Below, in pieces: positions 1 through 12,903 of a stretch of 64,000 nt of DNA. Numbering within the stretch: the stretch's first letter is position 1; each line of letters begins with the position of its first letter. The position numbers and the translations under genes are program-made. The stretch comes from Chlamydoabsidia padenii (lineage: Eukaryota; Mucoromycota; Mucoromycetes; Mucorales; Cunninghamellaceae). The DNA lies in contig JAIWND010000009.1 of NCBI GenBank assembly GCA_025330725.1, positions 124,001-188,000 of the forward strand, read 5' to 3'. Below the pieces are notes generated by a model. It did not search any database. It was not told the origin of the DNA and saw nothing but the letters and a program-made list of their open reading frames with translations.

Positions 1-820
1 ACCACAGGGTCCCCTGTTTCGTCTTCCTTGTTGTCCACATCCCAGAATGATAGATGGCCCGCTGCACTGGCTGCAATCACCAACATTTTAGTTTTGCCTG
101 GGTGGAATCTATTGAAGTAGTCGATGAGATCATTATGCTTTTGATAGAGAGAGAGAGAGAGAGAGTTGACTTACAAGCAATGACTGATTTTTTCAGACGT
201 CATTTTTACTGTTGCCCAAGAGTGTCGTATACGCAAAGTTTCAAGTTGTTCTTTTAATGGTGTGAGTGAGGGATCCACCTTGATGTCCTCGTCGTCCTGT
301 TGTTCATTCTTCACATTGGCCGATCCCAAGATTTCCAAAAAGTGGCGGTGATCCTTGTCGTTCAAAGTATCGATACGTTCAATCTTGGGTTCGACAGAGG
401 TGGAGACTTTGCTAACACTGTCGTTTTCATTGACTTCAATATCATCGGCGGCAATTCCACGGATACGAGCAGACACACGACGAGGGACGGCTGGCTTTTT
501 AGGCTCCTTTTTGGGATTGTGTTTCTTGATAGGTGCTGATGTTCTAGTCTTGTTCAAAGCCCTCGTTGAATTTACTGCAGTAGGAACTTGTAATGACTGT
601 AATAGTTCTTGATTGCGCCTATTGAATGGGTATTAAAAAAAAAAAAAAGCGATAAAGGTTGGTTAATCATTAGTGCTACGCCCCGTTCATTACTGAGTAT
701 TTGTTCAGCAAGTCGTCTGCTGTTCTCTCCTCCCCCCCAAATGTTATTCCATTTCATATTCACTTTATCTGCTTACTGAATGTTTTCCAAACGTTTCTTT
801 TCGTATTCTGATATGGCCAT
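1..820 (-). CDS. CMR1: CMR1/WDR76-family WD40 DNA-damage-binding protein (N-terminal part, runs off the window)
   Basis: Three exons are visible: 777-820, 175-618 and 1-108. Exon 1 encodes MAISEYEKKRLENI and exon 2 continues with QRNQELLQSLQ. Together they match the N-terminal YEKKR..ENI..N..L motif of yeast Cmr1 and human WDR76. A charged, low-complexity Lys/Asp-rich linker follows. Exon 3 starts the first WD40 blade (FHPGKTKMLVIAASAAGHL then SFWDV). The phases join cleanly (CA|G and TT|A). Known role of the family: a nuclear WD40 protein that binds UV-damaged DNA and associates with stress-induced nuclear quality-control foci. The rest of the propeller lies left of base 1. The gene's 5' end faces a 640-bp intergenic region carrying a good copy of the recurrent CGGGATTTGAA element 81 bp upstream of the ATG. 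The family call is confident because both ends of the visible piece match. Confidence 0.87.
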
Positions 821-1463
821 TATGGATCAATGATAAAAAGAGGAAAGAAAGGAAGAAAATTTCGCGTCCGTTCTACTGGGGATCAAAAGATAAATTGTGT
901 TTCAAATCCCGCCCCAAATCCATTTGATGACCTGGGGTTTGTATGGTAAAACTAGGGCTCAAGCATACTGTCCGATCTTATAGAATCTGGACAGTTTATT
1001 ACTATTTTTTTATATTCATTGTTTTCATATGAACATTTTTACTATATCATGGTAAAGTAAAGAGGGAATGGGGTATTTTGATGCTTAATTTTAAATCCCG
1101 ACTTCCAAATTTGGTTTCTGACAGGTCGATCTTGTCATGCTGATTATGTAACATTCGACCCATATGGATCTATTTATACCTATATCATATGATATTTCAG
1201 GTTATACATTGTCATTTATATATATATATGCATAAAAGAGACTATGAAGTCAAGACGAAAGTGGTTGTTCATACATCGGTTTTTATTACACGGTGATACA
1301 TAGCATAACTGTCTATTCTAAAGGATATAAGTTAATAAATAAAACCTCCAGACAGACTGGAGTAAGTTTTTATATCTAAAAAAAGGATTATTACAAATAG
1401 TATTAATAGAATGTTGTCTAGTTTTAAATGATAAAGAATGTAATGTAATATGCGTATAGATGT
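821..1463. other. Intergenic region: CMR1 promoter and RasGEF 3' flank
   Basis: No coding signal was seen. The region holds the CGGGATTTGAA element at 901-921 and a TTAAATCCCGAC variant at 1091-1102. A TA-rich stretch lies near 1218-1230. The right part is the 3' flank of the minus-strand RasGEF gene. Confidence 0.6.
901..921 (-). promoter_or_regulatory. Recurrent promoter element, CGGGATTTGAA type
   Basis: On the minus strand this reads GGCGGGATTTGAA, 81 bp upstream of the CMR1 ATG. It is one of the best matches to the window-wide element described in the findings. Function is inferred only from position and recurrence. Confidence 0.5.
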
Positions 1464-4400
1464 CTACAAGAATCCAGATTCTTGTAAAAGTCGAGTAAGT
1501 TTTTCGTCTTCACGTTCCCTACAAAAAAGAAGAAGAATAGTTAAGATAGCTGATACGATGAATCCCACCCCCAAACTCTATATTACCTTGGTTCTAGCTT
1601 CAAGCTTTCCTTGTATAATTGATCTTCGTCCCTGGTGCTTTGAAGGTTTTCCCGGATAAATGACTGGATTTCGTCCACTGTTTTCAGTTTGTAGAATAGA
1701 GTTTGGTATTGCTGAATTTCTCGGATCACTTCGGCTGTTTTTTCCCGCTTGGCAAAGTTGATGAGGTCCTTGGACTTCTTGATAATGTTGGAGTTGCCAT
1801 CTTCGATAAAGGTAAGATCTTGAAGGTAAATTCCCAAAAACGGGATACAGGGAGGGTTAACAGAGTGAATGAGTTGTCGATATTCACTAAAGTTGCGATT
1901 GGCGCCCATGATTTTTCGGATATGTGAGAGAGTTTGATTGGTTCTGGTGCCTACATTCTATAACAAAAAGAAAAAAAAAAAAAAAGTCAAGGTCAGACAT
2001 CTGTTTTTTGTTTCTATATATAATACTTACTTCCCATGTTCGTTTCAAGCGACCCACTGAGCTATTGTCAAATGCAGAGAGAATGGCCATGCATGTATTG
2101 AAATTATTCAATTCCCGACATCGCTATACATGAAATACAAATTGGTTAGTTTTACTTTTTCAAAGTGCGTATATTTGGTTTACCTCTGCCACCTGCACCC
2201 AAAACTTGATAAGGATGGATCGTTTCTTGATATCATTTTGACTGAGAATGGCATCAGACACCCAAGATGTGATTTGGTTACAATATTCGATGGAAGCACG
2301 GATGTTGATAGCAGTAGGTGCATTATCATCGGTAGTTTCACGAGACCACGATTTATCCAAACATTCAATAGGGCGAATAGAGCTATACATTTTAAAATCC
2401 ATAATTGTCAATTGGCGAGCCAATTCAGTAGGGTCAAGATCTAGTAACTTGAATTTCTTGGTGCTGCGTGGTAAAATGGACTGAGGAATTGATAGTGGTG
2501 TCCAAACTAGTTTCTTCAGTCCACCTACATCCATTTCGGTTCCTTCTTTCCGCTTTTGAATTAGCCGTTCGAGTTGGTCGGTTGAGAAGCTGAGAGTAGT
2601 TCGGATATTGTTGTCAGTGAATTTCATCAGGCGATCCAATATGATTTGATCTTCTTCATTGTAATACACCTCGAGCCAATTCTTGAGCACATTAAAGACA
2701 CGGAGTCGGACCAACTTGAGTTTCTTTTGTCGCCAGATTTCCATATCGTTGTCTGATATATCGCAAGGCGGTGTCAAGTTGTATCGAGCTTCCAATAAAT
2801 CCAAGAGTTCAGTGGATGTGCAGAAGGATCGGTAGGTGAGCAAAAAAGTGTTGTTAAAGTTCATATCAAGGTAGTCATGTAAGGTGAGTCGTTCCACCAG
2901 AGCCGCTAAAGTTCCGCCTTTAACGTTGCCTTCCATGTTGAATGAGATATCGTTCGTATCATAGTCATAAGAAAGATACTTGGGTCGATCAGATGTTGCT
3001 GTTTTTGTTGTGACAATATCAGAAGGAAGGACATCATCACCAAAGAATTTTTTGAGTTTATGCGATGATTTAGATCCATCCATGTCTTGTAATGATGCTA
3101 GAGGTGGTCTTGAATCTGGTGTTCCATTGATAGGATCCAATTCGTCGTTTGATTCCCCTTGTTGTTTTTCTTGGTGAGATGTTGCTTCTATAATGGTATC
3201 AGTCGTGGATGTTGTTGATTGCAGTGATGTTGCGTTCGCCAGCGAATCGCTTGGTGCTTGATTACCATAAGGGGTTGTTTTTAAATATGCTGATGATGAA
3301 TGCCGATCAAAGTATTTACTACCAATAGTGTTCGAAGATGCTACAGTGGAAGGTGCTGTCAATTCTGTCCCAGTGTGTGTAAAGTTGCCGCCACTGAATA
3401 TGCTATCCCGCATATATGCAGTATGATCATCATCGTCATCATCATTAATGTCGTCGTCGTCGTCGTCGTCTGCTCTTTTACCGTAATCGTCATAGTAAAC
3501 ATCTTCAACATGGTCATTGTGACAGTTGTAATCAAGATTGGTGAATGGTTTTGATTGTATCCCTGGATTCGAATCTGACAATCGTCGAGTGGAGATGACA
3601 GTGTCGCCATTAGTAGTATCCAGAGATGGCCGTGCTGTTATGTCAATACCGTGGACCATGACACTGATGAGTTCACATATGTTGCGAATAGGATTATGAA
3701 TTGATTCCGCTGCATGTTCCACGTTCAAGAGCACTTGATTCAATGGTAAATGTTGATTTGTGAGTTGTTGTAAGTGACAAAAGATTTGACCCAATCCATC
3801 TGAGAGAGCTTGTTTATTTAGCAGCAAATCATACATCAAAGGAGAGTCTTCCACCGCACCAAAATCAATGTCGTCCACAAGTCCCAAGAATTGACCTGTT
3901 TGACTAGAGAGATTTCGGAATTGAGTAAACATGGTGTTGCCAAATTGGAAGCGTAGAGTCCTAGTCATTGGTTTACGTTGATCATGTCGAGTACTCCTGA
4001 TGCTGAAGAGTATAATGTCTACAGATTCATGCATATTGGTGCCATAAATGTCCAAATTGTCAGCTAAGTCTTGTTGAAGAGCATATTTTGTTCGTTCTGG
4101 TTTTTGTTGATGGAGAGGTTGCTTGGATTCGTCTTGATCACCATGTTGCACCAGCTTGGGATCGGGGTGTTCCACAGGTACAGATAGATCTTGACATGTT
4201 CCCACAAAGTTTCGCACGGTCACTAGTAGATCATTTGTTTCAGCCACCAATCTGTTCAAGTCACCAAAATCATCATCGGATACCAAAAAGGAAGTAAACA
4301 TAAACTTTGACATTGCCGCCATCATAGCCCTATGATGACCACGAAGAGTTGTATTGGAGCGCATAAATCTTGAGTCTTTATCGATGGTTCCCGAGGCAAG

Positions 4401-5821
4401 TAGCATATATCGTATAGAATCAATAACCACATTTGTGAGTTTAGAAAATCTTGATTTTTCCCTGTGTTTTGTTGCTTGGTTCAGGTCGTTGATTACCGTA
4501 GTGATATGTGTTGATATAATATGCCACGTCAAAGGTTCGTTTGTGATAATTTTTCTGCTGATAGTATTGACTGCTGTATTTGATGACGACAAGTCCTTCT
4601 TGCTGTGGTTACTGTTTCGAGTTGAATTCGTCGAGGGGTGATCAGTAAGCTATTCAAATCAAATCAAATAAACACAGTTAATATCATTTTATCTATTCCT
4701 TATCATGCCTCGATTAATCCCACTTACGAGCATTCCAGTAAGATGATCAATGGTGTTGATGTCCCATGTGGTTTCTTGAGTTTGGAGGTTACAGTAGTAA
4801 GTACGACCTTGATGATTTGTTCGTTGAACCCAATCGGAAGGAAGCTATGTATATATGACAAAAAGTTAGATGAATATATAAACCCCCCCCCCGAGAAAGT
4901 GTAAATCATTTCAACTTACCATAGTTGATACTTCTGCATCGTATAATAATGTGTTGTTTGATTCTGTTGCATTTGACGATATATTCCCATCAAGTCGACT
5001 AGTAACAGAATAAAAGTCATATCTATCGTCATCAAGGCTTTCTTGATTGCTGTAATAGCCATCATTATTGCTATAGATATTGTTGGAAATATTGTCGCTA
5101 TTATCATTGTCATCGTCAAAAGTGTATGTATTATTGATATCCTTGATAAATCCACTGTCGTTGTTATTGTTGTATAATGATGAGTTGGATTTTGAGCTTG
5201 ATACAATAGGTGGTGATGTTCGCATTTCCCCAGTAAGCTTGTTGTAGTAGTAACAATCAGTGCTGCCTTTTATCTTTTCCATAATCCAGTTAGCAGGTAA
5301 TAAAGGTTGTTGCTGTAAATTGATATCAAGTGCAGAATGATAAGAGAAGCTAAGGCGGCTATCTTGGGTTTGTTGAAGGAATGTGTTGCTTTTTGGGACT
5401 CGAGGTAGTGGAAGTGCTGAACGCGGAGCCAAGTTCTGAAATACAAAAGTAGTGTTAGTCATTCTTTCTGAATTCTGTCTTTTTTTTTTTTCTTTACCCC
5501 GTAAACGCCATGTTGGTTTGTGTTATCGATAATCGTTGATGACTCCACCACATTAGTATTTGTGTATTCTTCAATGACTTGTACATAGTTACTGGGAAAC
5601 CAGCCCCTTGATCCGTTGCACCTACAAATAAAAGGAAGAAAAAGTTAGTTTTCATATATATTTTATGCATGACAAAGTTCTTACCATCCGTCCCACCAAC
5701 CCGACTTTAGTTGATTCAAGACTTCAATATGATCACCTTGTTCAAACTGAAGAGAAGAATCGTCATTTGATTTAAAAGAGTAGAGAGCACGTACACGACA
5801 TAAGATAGGCACAGTGGACAT
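1464..5821 (-). CDS. CDC25-type Ras guanine-nucleotide exchange factor with SH3 and two WW domains
   Basis: Eight exons (5685-5821, 5498-5621, 4920-5435, 4728-4844, 2184-4649, 2031-2123, 1587-1957, 1464-1518) join in frame to a 1292-residue protein. Residues about 7-65 form an SH3 domain (ALYSF...GWWDGW...GWFPSNYV). A first WW domain (LLPANWIM...CYYYNKLTGE) lies near residue 135 and a second (LPSDWVQ...TYYCNLQTQETTW) opens exon 4. A long linker follows and contains a nearly pure Asp run (minus strand, 3428-3475). Next come the REM domain (GGTLAALVERLTLHDYLDMN) and the catalytic RasGEF domain (ELARQL...RASIEYCNQITSWV...KFWVQVAE...NFNTCMAIL). The SNPPCIPF-type helical-hairpin region reads HSVNPPCIPFLGIYL. 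Such proteins activate Ras at the plasma membrane in nutrient or cAMP signalling. SH3 plus REM plus GEF is the yeast Cdc25 layout, and the WW pair is an addition. Family certain; ortholog name not claimed. Confidence 0.9.
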
Positions 5822-6000
5822 TGTTCACCTCCACAAAATGGTGAGACGAGTTGTTTCGATATAAGGATATGGGAGAAGCAAAGTGAATACAGCTGGTTTT
5901 GTATTTCACTAAAACTTGTAATAGATTGTTCAAGTAATAAAGTAATAAAAGAGATAATGGATTAAAGAAGATAATGTGCGGAGGCAGAGGAAGAAAAGGG

Positions 6001-6053
<53 letters not shown>
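6001..6053 (+). repeat. Poly(A) tract, 53 nt
   Basis: An uninterrupted run of 53 A in the upstream region of the RasGEF gene, preceded by GGG. The exact length may be affected by sequencing. It produces a spurious poly-Phe ORF on the other strand. Confidence 0.9.
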
Positions 6054-6055
<2 letters not shown>

Positions 6056-7091
6056 AAGTCCAGACAACTTTTTTAGGTACTTCAGGCGGTGATTGAAAAT
6101 GTGTTACACGATACTTTTGACGGAAGATCTCTCCTCTACTTTTTCCGAAAAAGAAAAAAAAAAAGGATCCTAACAATATGAAAGTAGCCATATTGTCATT
6201 TTTCGATGGTGATATAGTATCCATAACTTCGAGTTCCCTGAACGATATGCTTCATAAAACAAACTTCCGGATGGCACTTTGGCTGAGTTTACAAAAGTGG
6301 AGCAAACTGAATACTTGAACGGTATCTTTTCCACGTGCTGGCTTGTACAAATCGATTTTATTATCGGTCCGACATTGCTTTTTTTTTTTTTTTAACGTTC
6401 ACAAAACCTGGTCTTCTTTTTCCATCAACGTGCGTCATGAAATAATGCTTACAAACGATCTTCATAAGCAGTCGTTAAGCCTGCAAAGTAATTTTCGTCA
6501 GTTTGGCATCAAATGCATATCTTTATCGGTCGATTTCTGTAATGCCACGCGCTTTTGATATAATATGATCCCAGTTCTGTGATCCCTCGGCAACCCCTGC
6601 TGCTTTTTCTTCACTCCTCGCGTTCGGACACATAACCATCACAAGTAAGACTATGGCCCAGTTGTCTCGGCTTTCTTTTCACCCTATCATCGTACATATA
6701 CGCGGACCCATGATAAATATTACCATGTACAACCATACTACTTTAGTATTTCTACCCTTTATAATTGCCCATTTGTGTCCACGCCACGCAGTATCATCTT
6801 GAATCCTAAAAGACCCAACTTTTGTCACGATGGTTGTGTTACAAAACGTCAAAAGTCCACTCCGCATTAATACAGATATATCGGGATTTGAATTGTATGA
6901 AAAAGCATTGGCACCCCTGATTATCCCAAGTGAGTAAAATATTACCTAAGTATACAGGTGTAACCACAAAAGGACAACAATCGAGTATAGTTTTAAATTA
7001 AGGATCGGATAAAGATTGATGTTTATTCATATACGTATAAAAATAGAATTGGAATATAGAAGTGTTCGTGGTTACATTAAAAAACTACGAT

Positions 7092-7555
7092 CTAATGAAT
7101 AACCTGGGTCCCATTGATCTTGAGAGAATCGGCACCACCGTGACGATCACACATCCCATCCAATAAACAGAGATACCAACCCTTAAAAAAAAAAGACAGA
7201 GAGTACTTTTAATCTATAGTTTATAAATGACCATCATTATATCTATTTACTTTGGGAGTATCAGCCTTCGTAAAGAGAATTACCAGTAAGAAGATGAGTG
7301 TAGGATTTCCATAAAGGGGAAACGTTATCCCGACATAAACTGGTGTTCAATCCACATAAGATTAATACCTATTCAAGATTAAAGATATAGACAAATGTTG
7401 AATGTTAGCTATTTTTTATTATTACTATTATTCAATGCGAGTGAATCATCAACCAGTCCTTGATGAAGCCTGATCTTCCCCTTACCATCTTTCGGTCGTA
7501 TCGTTTCCGTATGCCACAAACTTGCCATCACAAAGAGGTGTTTATAGTAGGGCAT
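7092..7555 (-). CDS. Possible small three-exon gene of unknown function (82 aa)
   Basis: Exons 7486-7555, 7251-7339 and 7092-7181 carry GTAAGG/CAG and GTAAAT/AAG borders. They keep one open frame from MPYYKHLFVM to a stop after LKINGTQVIH. The middle exon holds a hydrophobic stretch (PTLIFLLVIL) that could span a membrane. The third is rich in Cys and Gly (LCLLDGMCDRHGGADSL). I recognise no family. Other frames through the same exons contain stops, so the open frame is suggestive only. It may be chance or part of a non-coding transcript. Low confidence. Confidence 0.2.
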
Positions 7556-9997
7556 TCAAGTTGACGGTCGTTTGCCAGGCTAATAGAGACCTAAGTAAGT
7601 GCCTGACAAGAATAAACCTATTTGAGAGATCAAGTCCTTATTACCTTTGTTCCATATAGGAATCCAGAAAAAGAAGTCTTCACCTTTTCAGATTGCATAG
7701 TTTTCTAGAGTAAAAGCTAGTATCAGTGATTATATGATAAGGGTACCTAAATATGTTTTCGAGAACTTATGTAGGTAAGTAAAAAGAAGTTGATTGATTC
7801 CGTGTCAGATTCAAGTGTGGAAAAGAAAAAGGAAAAGAAAAAGATGAACCAAGTTTCTGGAACTAAAATTAATATTTATATCCCGCCCATTCACCCACGG
7901 GGAAACATACTTGGCCGCCCCGTCTTCTTTCCCTCTTTTCCTTTCTTTCCACTTTCGCTCATTCCCACGTCTCCCATATCTACCAATGGATGTAATAAAC
8001 ACTCACTACGTTAACGGCTGCTGAACAACAAACAACTACAACCAACATTCCAACAGGATTGAATAGCAACAGTGAAAGCTGGAACAATAAGGATGAAGGC
8101 AACTCTTTATGGAAATGGTAAGAATAAAACTAGTAAGTGAAACATTGTATATAACCACTTGATGCACATAGTTCAACTTAAAATACACTTTATCTACTCC
8201 CATGTAGATATCTGTCACGAAACGATGCACAAGGTCACTTATTACCACCCATTTACAAGTAACCTAGTCAACATTACAAAGGTAAGAGTCGTCAGAAGGG
8301 AACTGATTTGCATTCCCATTCATTGATAAAATTATACTAATATACTTTTATTCTCTTTATCGTAGCAACAATAAAGAACATTCCCAACAGATTGACTACC
8401 GAATCTCACATATTCTTGGTCTCCCTTGCTGTTTCTTCAAGCAGCAATTGGTAGGGCGATGATCAATTGCTATACTTGAATCTTATACGATATTGTACCA
8501 AGGTAAGAGCAAGCTTATGAAAATGAAATGATACATATTAACTCCCGATCTTCATCACTCTTTGTCTGATAATTAGGTGGTCTACAACAAGAAAGATAAT
8601 CGGGTATCTCGGTGGATTGGATGATGAACCACTTACCACATATATAGTGTAGTCCTTTTCTTTATCATATACTCTTACCCCCTTCTCTTTATTAAAATAT
8701 AGTATAAACAAAGTATAGAAATAATGGATGTTTGGAACTGTATGCAATAAAAACCTATATGTAACATTTCATATGGCTTTGTAAAACAAAAAAGGATCAG
8801 TGGATTAGGGTTGTCTAAACATGTCAAATAGGTTACAATAAGCTTCCATCGACAATGTCTTTTGTTATATTGAACTACTATTATATACCCTAATAAACTC
8901 TTTACTCTCTAGATATAGTTTCCTTACCCACCTCATAGAATACCCGATATTTACCAATTTGGTTTTTTGGGCTTTCAATGCGGGCACGTTTTTAAATCCC
9001 GGTCTCCCTTTTGCATGATGGAACTTTTTCAACATCAAAATCATGTTCTTTTTTCGACCATCATCGATACTAACATCTCGCGATTAGGATACTTAGTGTA
9101 ACAACCTATATTGTACAGACACATTGCAACAATGTGAGTATTCACCCAGTTCCGACAAAATGGAACATTCAATCTCCAAGGGGGGGATCCAACTTATTCT
9201 CGTACCTCACAGTAACTTCATAATGGTATAAGGGGGTGTGGTCGATTTTTTTTTTTTTTTTTTGTTTCAGGTACCATGGGCGGGATGTGAAAATGATTCT
9301 ATACTGTGATCATAAATAGCATACATATGCAGAGGGGAAACTCCAGCGTGTGTATGTGTTTGCATGATTTTTATTATTATTCCTCCTTATGATTTACTTT
9401 CATCTCCCTTGATTCCATCTCAGCCGTTTTCATACACAAAAGGAGAATGAAAGTATGGCCTTTCATTTAGATGGAAAGAACAGGTCATACTTTCTGATTT
9501 ACGAGGAGGGGGGTTAGCTTTCATGGAGAGTGTGTGAAATTCAAAAGGAGAAAATCAAACCCTGTTTTTACTATATGTGCTGCACAAAAAATATGGGTTT
9601 GTCCAAAGGGTTCTACTATGTCGAGCAAAACTACGGTTTATGCATTGAACGATGAGAGATTCTTGTTATGATATAGTAGGTTCGAAATAAAGGAATCTAG
9701 TGTGAATGGATTTTGTATGCAGTTAATCCAATAGTCTTTTATGATATATCATCATGTCTTGATTACAGTAAAAGAATCATTTGTGGAAATTAGGGGTACC
9801 AAAAGGTGTTTGGACCCATATCTAGCATACAATGTAAACTCCGTCTTCAGGCACAGAAAAAAAAAAGACAGCGGTATTTCAAAATGCAAAACCACCTCCC
9901 CTATTTTTTTTTTACTTTTTCCCCTCTTTGCTCTTTACATTACTATTCCTTTTTTACATTTTTTTATTTACTTTATAAAGTATAATAAGTTATACTA

Positions 9998-12419
9998 ATG
10001 CCCTCTTCACTGTCACCTTCACATTCCTTTAATAGCATGGATGAATTGGATACTTCTGGTCATGACAAGAATGATCATTCTACTCCAACAAACCAAAGTA
10101 CGAAGGAACTCTTACTGGCCCTGGTGGAATCGATTGAACAAGAGGGACTCAAACAACAAATCAAGAAGGAAATAAAACGTATCTTTTCCAACCACGATCG
10201 TTTATTAACCATGTTACAATCAAGGTCTGAAGCATTGGAGCAAGAAAACCGGGACTACAAGACTTTGGCCAACAATCACCAACTACGTTATGAAAAAGCT
10301 GTCCGTGAAATGCAGTTTTTTCGTCTAAAGTATGAAGGTGTCAAGGATATGCACAAACAGTACGTTACTTCGACTATTACACCTCAACATCCACCTCCTC
10401 AACATCCACTTGATTATCGACCACGCAGCTTGTCTATTGAATCTGGTTCATCCGGTGAAGGCCCAAATCGACACCCATTATCAAATCAACCATCACCAAT
10501 GCATCATAAAGGAAATGGGGTATATATACAAAGTTATCCTCTCACACCAACAAGTCCACAACCTTCTGCTCTACCAAGCGATCTCTCTATATTTGGCAAC
10601 TACGATTTGACAACCGACGACTCCTCTTCACCGTCGTCATCATCAATACCTCAACGACAAAAGTCTACTTTACCTTCAAGGTCATCTTCTACTTCTACAA
10701 CACAACCACAGCAGATTGCCTCATCCACTACCATTGATAATGTGACACCACGTCTCCGGCAAAATTCAACATCCGCTTCAGTACACAGTTCTCATTCATC
10801 CAACACAGATAACTCATCTTACAACTCTGGGTCCAACAATAACATCAACAACATGACAAGTAACAACAGCAGCAACAACAAAAATAATACTAGTACCAAA
10901 GACAAATCATCAAGGAAACAATCATGGCAACTCTTACACCCATCAACACCTAATTCACCAGGATTGGCTTCAGCATCTTCACCAATCACACCAACACCAG
11001 TCTCATATTCTCCCAAAGAAGAAAACCTAATCACGCTGAACAACACCTCTTTAGTCGGTAGGGGAGCTGTACATCAACCGGCGGGAACCACACCTCCGAC
11101 ATTCATGTCTTCGGTGCCTATGACACCTGTTCGATCAAGTACAGCGACTAATGGTTACACTGGTACTTCTCTCATTCAACAACGGCGTGTGGATCCTCTT
11201 ATCTTTGGCGGCTCGGATGGTCTTTGGGATACCATTAGCAAATCAAAAGGAAATGATATCACCGCGGAAAAAATTATTAGGTAAGGAAAGAAGCAAAGAA
11301 AAGGAGAAACATATAGGTGTGATGGAGAAAAAAAAAAAAAAAAAGAGGAGGGACAATGGGAAAGGGGAGGGAGATGGAATAGGGTCGTGTAGATATATCA
11401 TCACTTGGAAAGAAAAGGAGATAACATACTAATCTCTCTCTCTCTCTCTCTCTTCTTTATCATTAGCAACTTCCTCAGACGTGGTGGATCTCCTAATACT
11501 GCCAAACAGTCACCAACTACCAATGCTGTCAAATATGGTTTTGGAATGATTCATGCACTCATTGTCACCAAGGCTCCTGGGTCTTTGGATCTACTTTTAC
11601 AACAAGGTGCCAATCCTAATGCGTATTCACTTGGTCAACTAGATGAAGATAAGGTAAATGAATATATATATAAAAAAAAAAAATGATGTGCCTTGGCATC
11701 TAAACCAACTCTTTTTAACTTTATCATAGGTCACACCGTGTTACATGGCAGCAAGTGTCGGATGGTTGCCGGGACTTCAAAAATTGGTCCAAGCAGGCGG
11801 TGATTTAATCTCGTCTAGAGGTGGTGGTGCAAAAAACAAGACTGTCTTACATGTTGCCGCCGAGCATTGTCATGCAGCTGTGGTGGAATATATTGTGGAA
11901 GCTACTGAAGGTCGACTTAATTTGGAAGTCGATAGTTTAGGTAAAATTATTTTCGATTCAACCACTTGTTTGTTTATATCATTAACTTCCTGATGATGAT
12001 TACATTTATATATTGTAGGTGCAACTGTATTACATTATGCGTGTGCTTCTGGGCATACTGATCTGGTATCTTTCCTGGCAAGATCTTGTGAACTACCTGT
12101 CGACAAAGAAGACCATCGTGGTGAACTACCTTTACATTGGGCGGCAAGACATGGGCGTTTGGAGGTGGTGACTTTACTCGTTGAACGATGTGGGTGCGAC
12201 TGTAATGCGTATGTCCCTCGCAAGGTGGGAACTCCATTGGATCTGGCCAGAGCAGGTGGACATCGTCGATTGGTGGACTATCTGAAAGGACTAGGTGCTA
12301 TGTCTGCAAAGAAAATGGAAAAACGGCGTGAAGAAGAAATGGCGAGAGAAGTCCCTGTGCACTTGGAATCGACATTAACGAGAAATGGATTTTTTGGCAT
12401 CATGGATGGTGACTTTTGA
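9998..12419 (+). CDS. Coiled-coil and ankyrin-repeat protein
   Basis: Four exons (9998-11280, 11467-11653, 11730-11940, 12019-12419) give 693 residues. Residues about 35-120 are Glu/Lys/Gln-rich and likely coiled coil (LKQQIKKEIKRIF...QENRDYKTLANNHQ). Residues about 130-400 are Ser/Thr/Pro/Asn-rich and probably disordered. The C-terminal part holds ankyrin repeats: GSLDLLLQQGANPNA, KTVLHVAAEHCHAAVVEYIV, GATVLHYACASGHTDLV, GELPLHWAARHGRLEVVTLL and GTPLDLARAGGHRRLVDYL. The terminus is basic then acidic (MEKRREEEM). Ankyrin stacks mediate protein-protein binding; the partner is unknown. The intron after exon 1 contains a poly(A) and a (CT) run. The start is the first ATG of the open frame. Conserved fungal hypothetical; no ortholog name claimed. 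Confidence 0.85.
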
Positions 12420-12903
12420 TCTTTACCTTTATTTACTTCTTTACATACATACTAGTCTTTTTATTATACACTACTTGTTTACTTGTCGCCTAATCACCCT
12501 TCCCTCTCACCTTTTTACCTTGGTTTATACCTCCATTTTACTTTTTTCTTACGCTGCTCCTTATTATAATACTTGGTCACCCATTCTCATTCTTTTTATA
12601 TAAATCAGGCTACAAATAAATCTTATTTGGGACAGCGGGACTTTATTAATGCAAACAAAACGCCATACGTGATATCGGGTTTGATGGTGTCGGGGTGTAA
12701 ACATAGGTCAGTGAAAACAACCCCATATATGGAAATGACAATACAAAATGTGTAAACAAGCAATCTCAATTAATTCGTCTCTTCTTCCGCTCTCTCTCTC
12801 TCTCTCTCTTTTTTTTATTTTTATTCTCTATCTCCTTCTCCCCCCCCTATTAATCTTATTTTACTTCTTTATACCACATATACCCTTGGAGTACGTACAT
12901 ATC
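12420..12903. other. Intergenic region: ankyrin-gene 3' end and kinase promoter
   Basis: No gene seen. A (TC)n run at 12790-12809, flanked by T- and C-rich sequence, lies about 95 bp before the kinase ATG. This pyrimidine-rich leader resembles those ahead of the PAS and PP2A genes. Confidence 0.6.

Larger units (their letters stand above)
5822..9997. other. Gene-poor 4.2-kb region with poly(A), promoter elements and unresolved splice-like segments
   Basis: No protein family is recognisable. The left part is the RasGEF promoter, with poly(A) at 6001-6053 and a GGCGGTGATTGAAAA element at 6084. Between 7092 and 8520 there are several consensus splice-site pairs on both strands. On the plus strand a segment ending at 8118 precedes GTAAGA, segment 8209-8281 lies between TGTAG and GTAAGA, and segment 8366-8501 lies between CGTAG and GTAAGA. 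Reading frames across these plus-strand segments are interrupted by stops. This could be a spliced non-coding transcript, a decayed gene, or chance. Element variants occur at 6881, 8990 and 9281. 9310-9990 is the promoter of the ankyrin gene. Confidence 0.45.

Noticed and set aside
3421..3480. CAT/CGT trinucleotide repeat considered as a regulatory microsatellite
   Set aside because: It is in frame within the RasGEF exon and encodes the Asp-rich linker.
5772..6224. 150-codon minus-strand frame with a long poly-Phe block
   Set aside because: It is the translation of the A53 tract and overlaps the true RasGEF start exon in another frame; it has no independent coding signal.
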